Part shown: in pieces, positions 63,115 to 64,000 of the stretch
How positions within the stretch are numbered: the stretch's first letter is position 1
How the letters are laid out: every line of letters starts with the position of its first letter
NCBI RefSeq assembly: GCF_020149935.1
Contig: NZ_CP083757.1
Location: 3,993,501 to 4,057,500, forward strand
Source of the DNA: Marinilongibacter aquaticus
GTDB taxonomy: Bacteria; Bacteroidota; Bacteroidia; Cytophagales; Spirosomataceae
Reading direction: 5' to 3'
DNA length: 64,000 bases
Made by a program: the position numbers and the translations under genes
The notes under the pieces: generated by a model
Seen by the model: only the letters and a program-made list of their open reading frames with translations
Database searches by the model: none
Told to the model about the DNA's origin: nothing

Positions 63115-64000
63115 TTACTTTAATTCTTTTACAAATCCATAAGTTGGAACTGTTTTTTTCCCGTCTGGCATTTCACTAAATGCTTTGTAGAAAATGTAGT
63201 CTTTGTCTTTCTCAATTCCATTAAAAGTTTTGACAATCTCTGAATGAATTTTCTCATATTCAGCTTTTGTTTGTACCGTATCCTTTAAATCCAAATGGGT
63301 CAAATATTCAATCATTGGGAAATAGCCATCAGCCGTTCCCTGAGGGTAGATTGCTAGAATTTGAGGTTTCGAATCAATAGATTCAAGGGGCATTGGAAAT
63401 TTGTACATCGAGTTTATTTCACTCATTACCTTTTCATGAAACTCCTTCATTTCATCTTCCTTTTGATACTGCCAAAAATTATTGGCGGGGTTGGCGACTC
63501 TCGAACTTAAAAACATATTGTTGGCAGCATCCACTAAGTACCCATTTTCATATTCTGTTTTAGCTTCAGAATAAAGTTCGGGGGCGGTTTTGCCATTTAT
63601 TTTATACTGCCCGAATTGAAGAATATTCAGTTTCCAACCATCTGTATATTTACCGTAAATGTTGGTTACAACAAACTCGTCAAGTTTACCTTTGGGTATT
63701 AAAGTCGAAATGAACATTTCTTCGTTTAAGGCTTGATAGTGAATGATATAGTCATTTAATCCGCTAACTCCTGAGAGAATTGTATTTCCAATCCCGGTAT
63801 TTGAATTCTTAGCTTGAAATTGGTTTAATACCTCGTATTCAGGACTTGTGATTACCGTACTCGCTTGTTCTATTAATTGGTCAAGATTATCTCCGCTTTT
63901 TTCCAGTAGTTTGTCAGACATAACTGATTTCAAAAGGTCAGTATTATTAGTTGTAACTGCTTCCAATACTTTTTTGTCTAACTTTTCGATTTCATTTTTT
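63115..64000 (-). CDS. Unrecognised protein (N-terminus beyond the window)
   Basis: The frame is open from the right edge to the stop at 63115: at least 295 residues, with the true start outside the window. The visible part is soluble, Lys/Asn/Glu-rich and lacks membrane helices. It has a middle GLNDYIIHYQALNEEMFISTLIPKGKLDEFV, which looks like a beta strand pair found in NTF2-like or lipoprotein-associated domains, and YFPMIEYLTHLDLKDT near the end. I do not recognise a family. Its A+T-rich composition differs from the rest of the window. Confidence 0.7.
   Translation of the reverse strand, partial: KNEIEKLDKKVLEAVTTNNTDLLKSVMSDKLLEKSGDNLDQLIEQASTVITSPEYEVLNQFQAKNSNTGIGNTILSGVSGLNDYIIHYQALNEEMFISTLIPKGKLDEFVVTNIYGKYTDGWKLNILQFGQYKINGKTAPELYSEAKTEYENGYLVDAANNMFLSSRVANPANNFWQYQKEDEMKEFHEKVMSEINSMYKFPMPLESIDSKPQILAIYPQGTADGYFPMIEYLTHLDLKDTVQTKAEYEKIHSEIVKTFNGIEKDKDYIFYKAFSEMPDGKKTVPTYGFVKELK

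Overview
The window looks like chromosomal DNA of a Bacteroidota bacterium, most likely of the order Cytophagales. Supporting signs are a fused CcoN-CcoO cbb3 oxidase subunit, a type IX secretion sorting tail on a sugar dehydrogenase, a lipoprotein TamL (BamA/TamA family), a fused aspartokinase-homoserine dehydrogenase, a DUF349 protein, and upstream regions that repeatedly carry the Bacteroidetes sigma signature TTG-N(17-23)-TAnnTTTG. The genus cannot be fixed by reading alone. I see no insertion sequence, CRISPR array, rRNA operon or prophage; the only RNA gene is a tRNA-Thr (UGU).

Layout. 0-7.6 kb: a compact minus-strand cbb3 oxidase operon, ccoI-ccoS-ccoNO-ccoP-ccoG-ccoH-safE-like, with an FNR-like palindrome upstream. 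7.8-21.3 kb: mixed secreted and metabolic genes: GH130-like protein, AhpD-like protein with an AraC regulator, a large haem-binding lipoprotein, a fibre-like protein, a MocR regulator divergent from a PNPOx-fold protein, a PQQ-type dehydrogenase with a T9SS tail, two hydrolases. 21.3-24.7 kb: a phosphate module (PiT, DUF47, SpoIIAA-like) and a CbpA/CbpM chaperone pair. 24.8-28.6 kb: a rifampin-phosphotransferase-like PEP enzyme under a MarR regulator with a striking operator, then an HPP membrane protein. 28.8-34 kb: NUDIX, GH113, Na+/H+ antiporter, GntP permease, YjbR. 34-44.6 kb: envelope genes (acyltransferase, two polytopic membrane proteins including a GT39, an OmpA-PD40 protein, a DUF922 protease, sterol desaturase, polysaccharide deacetylase, GT2). 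44.7-54.8 kb: housekeeping (ruvC, rpe, two LytTR regulators, ligA, dapA, PAP2, thrB, thrA, an ArsR regulator). 54.8-62.6 kb: PLP enzyme, tamL, TrmH-like methyltransferase, pdxH, DUF349 protein, tRNA-Thr. 62.65-64 kb: AT-rich DNA with one unrecognised truncated gene, possibly the edge of acquired DNA.

How genes work together. The cco operon holds the oxidase subunits, copper supply (CcoI) and assembly factors (CcoG, CcoH, CcoS). dapA and thrA-thrB belong to the aspartate family of amino acids, but lie in separate, opposite units. pdxH supplies PLP; the MocR regulator is a PLP-type sensor. PiT, DUF47 and the SpoIIAA-like protein form one tight unit. The deacetylase and GT2 are translationally coupled, and the acyltransferase and two polytopic proteins form another surface-glycan unit.

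The most interesting non-coding signals are the four-armed 35-bp operator in front of marR, the shared motif and inverted repeat in front of the two LytTR genes, the inverted repeat abutting the gntP-like start codon, the repeats between the MocR gene and its divergent partner, and a hairpin in the thrA leader. No wholly new system is evident; these candidates rest on reading alone and have not been computed or searched.
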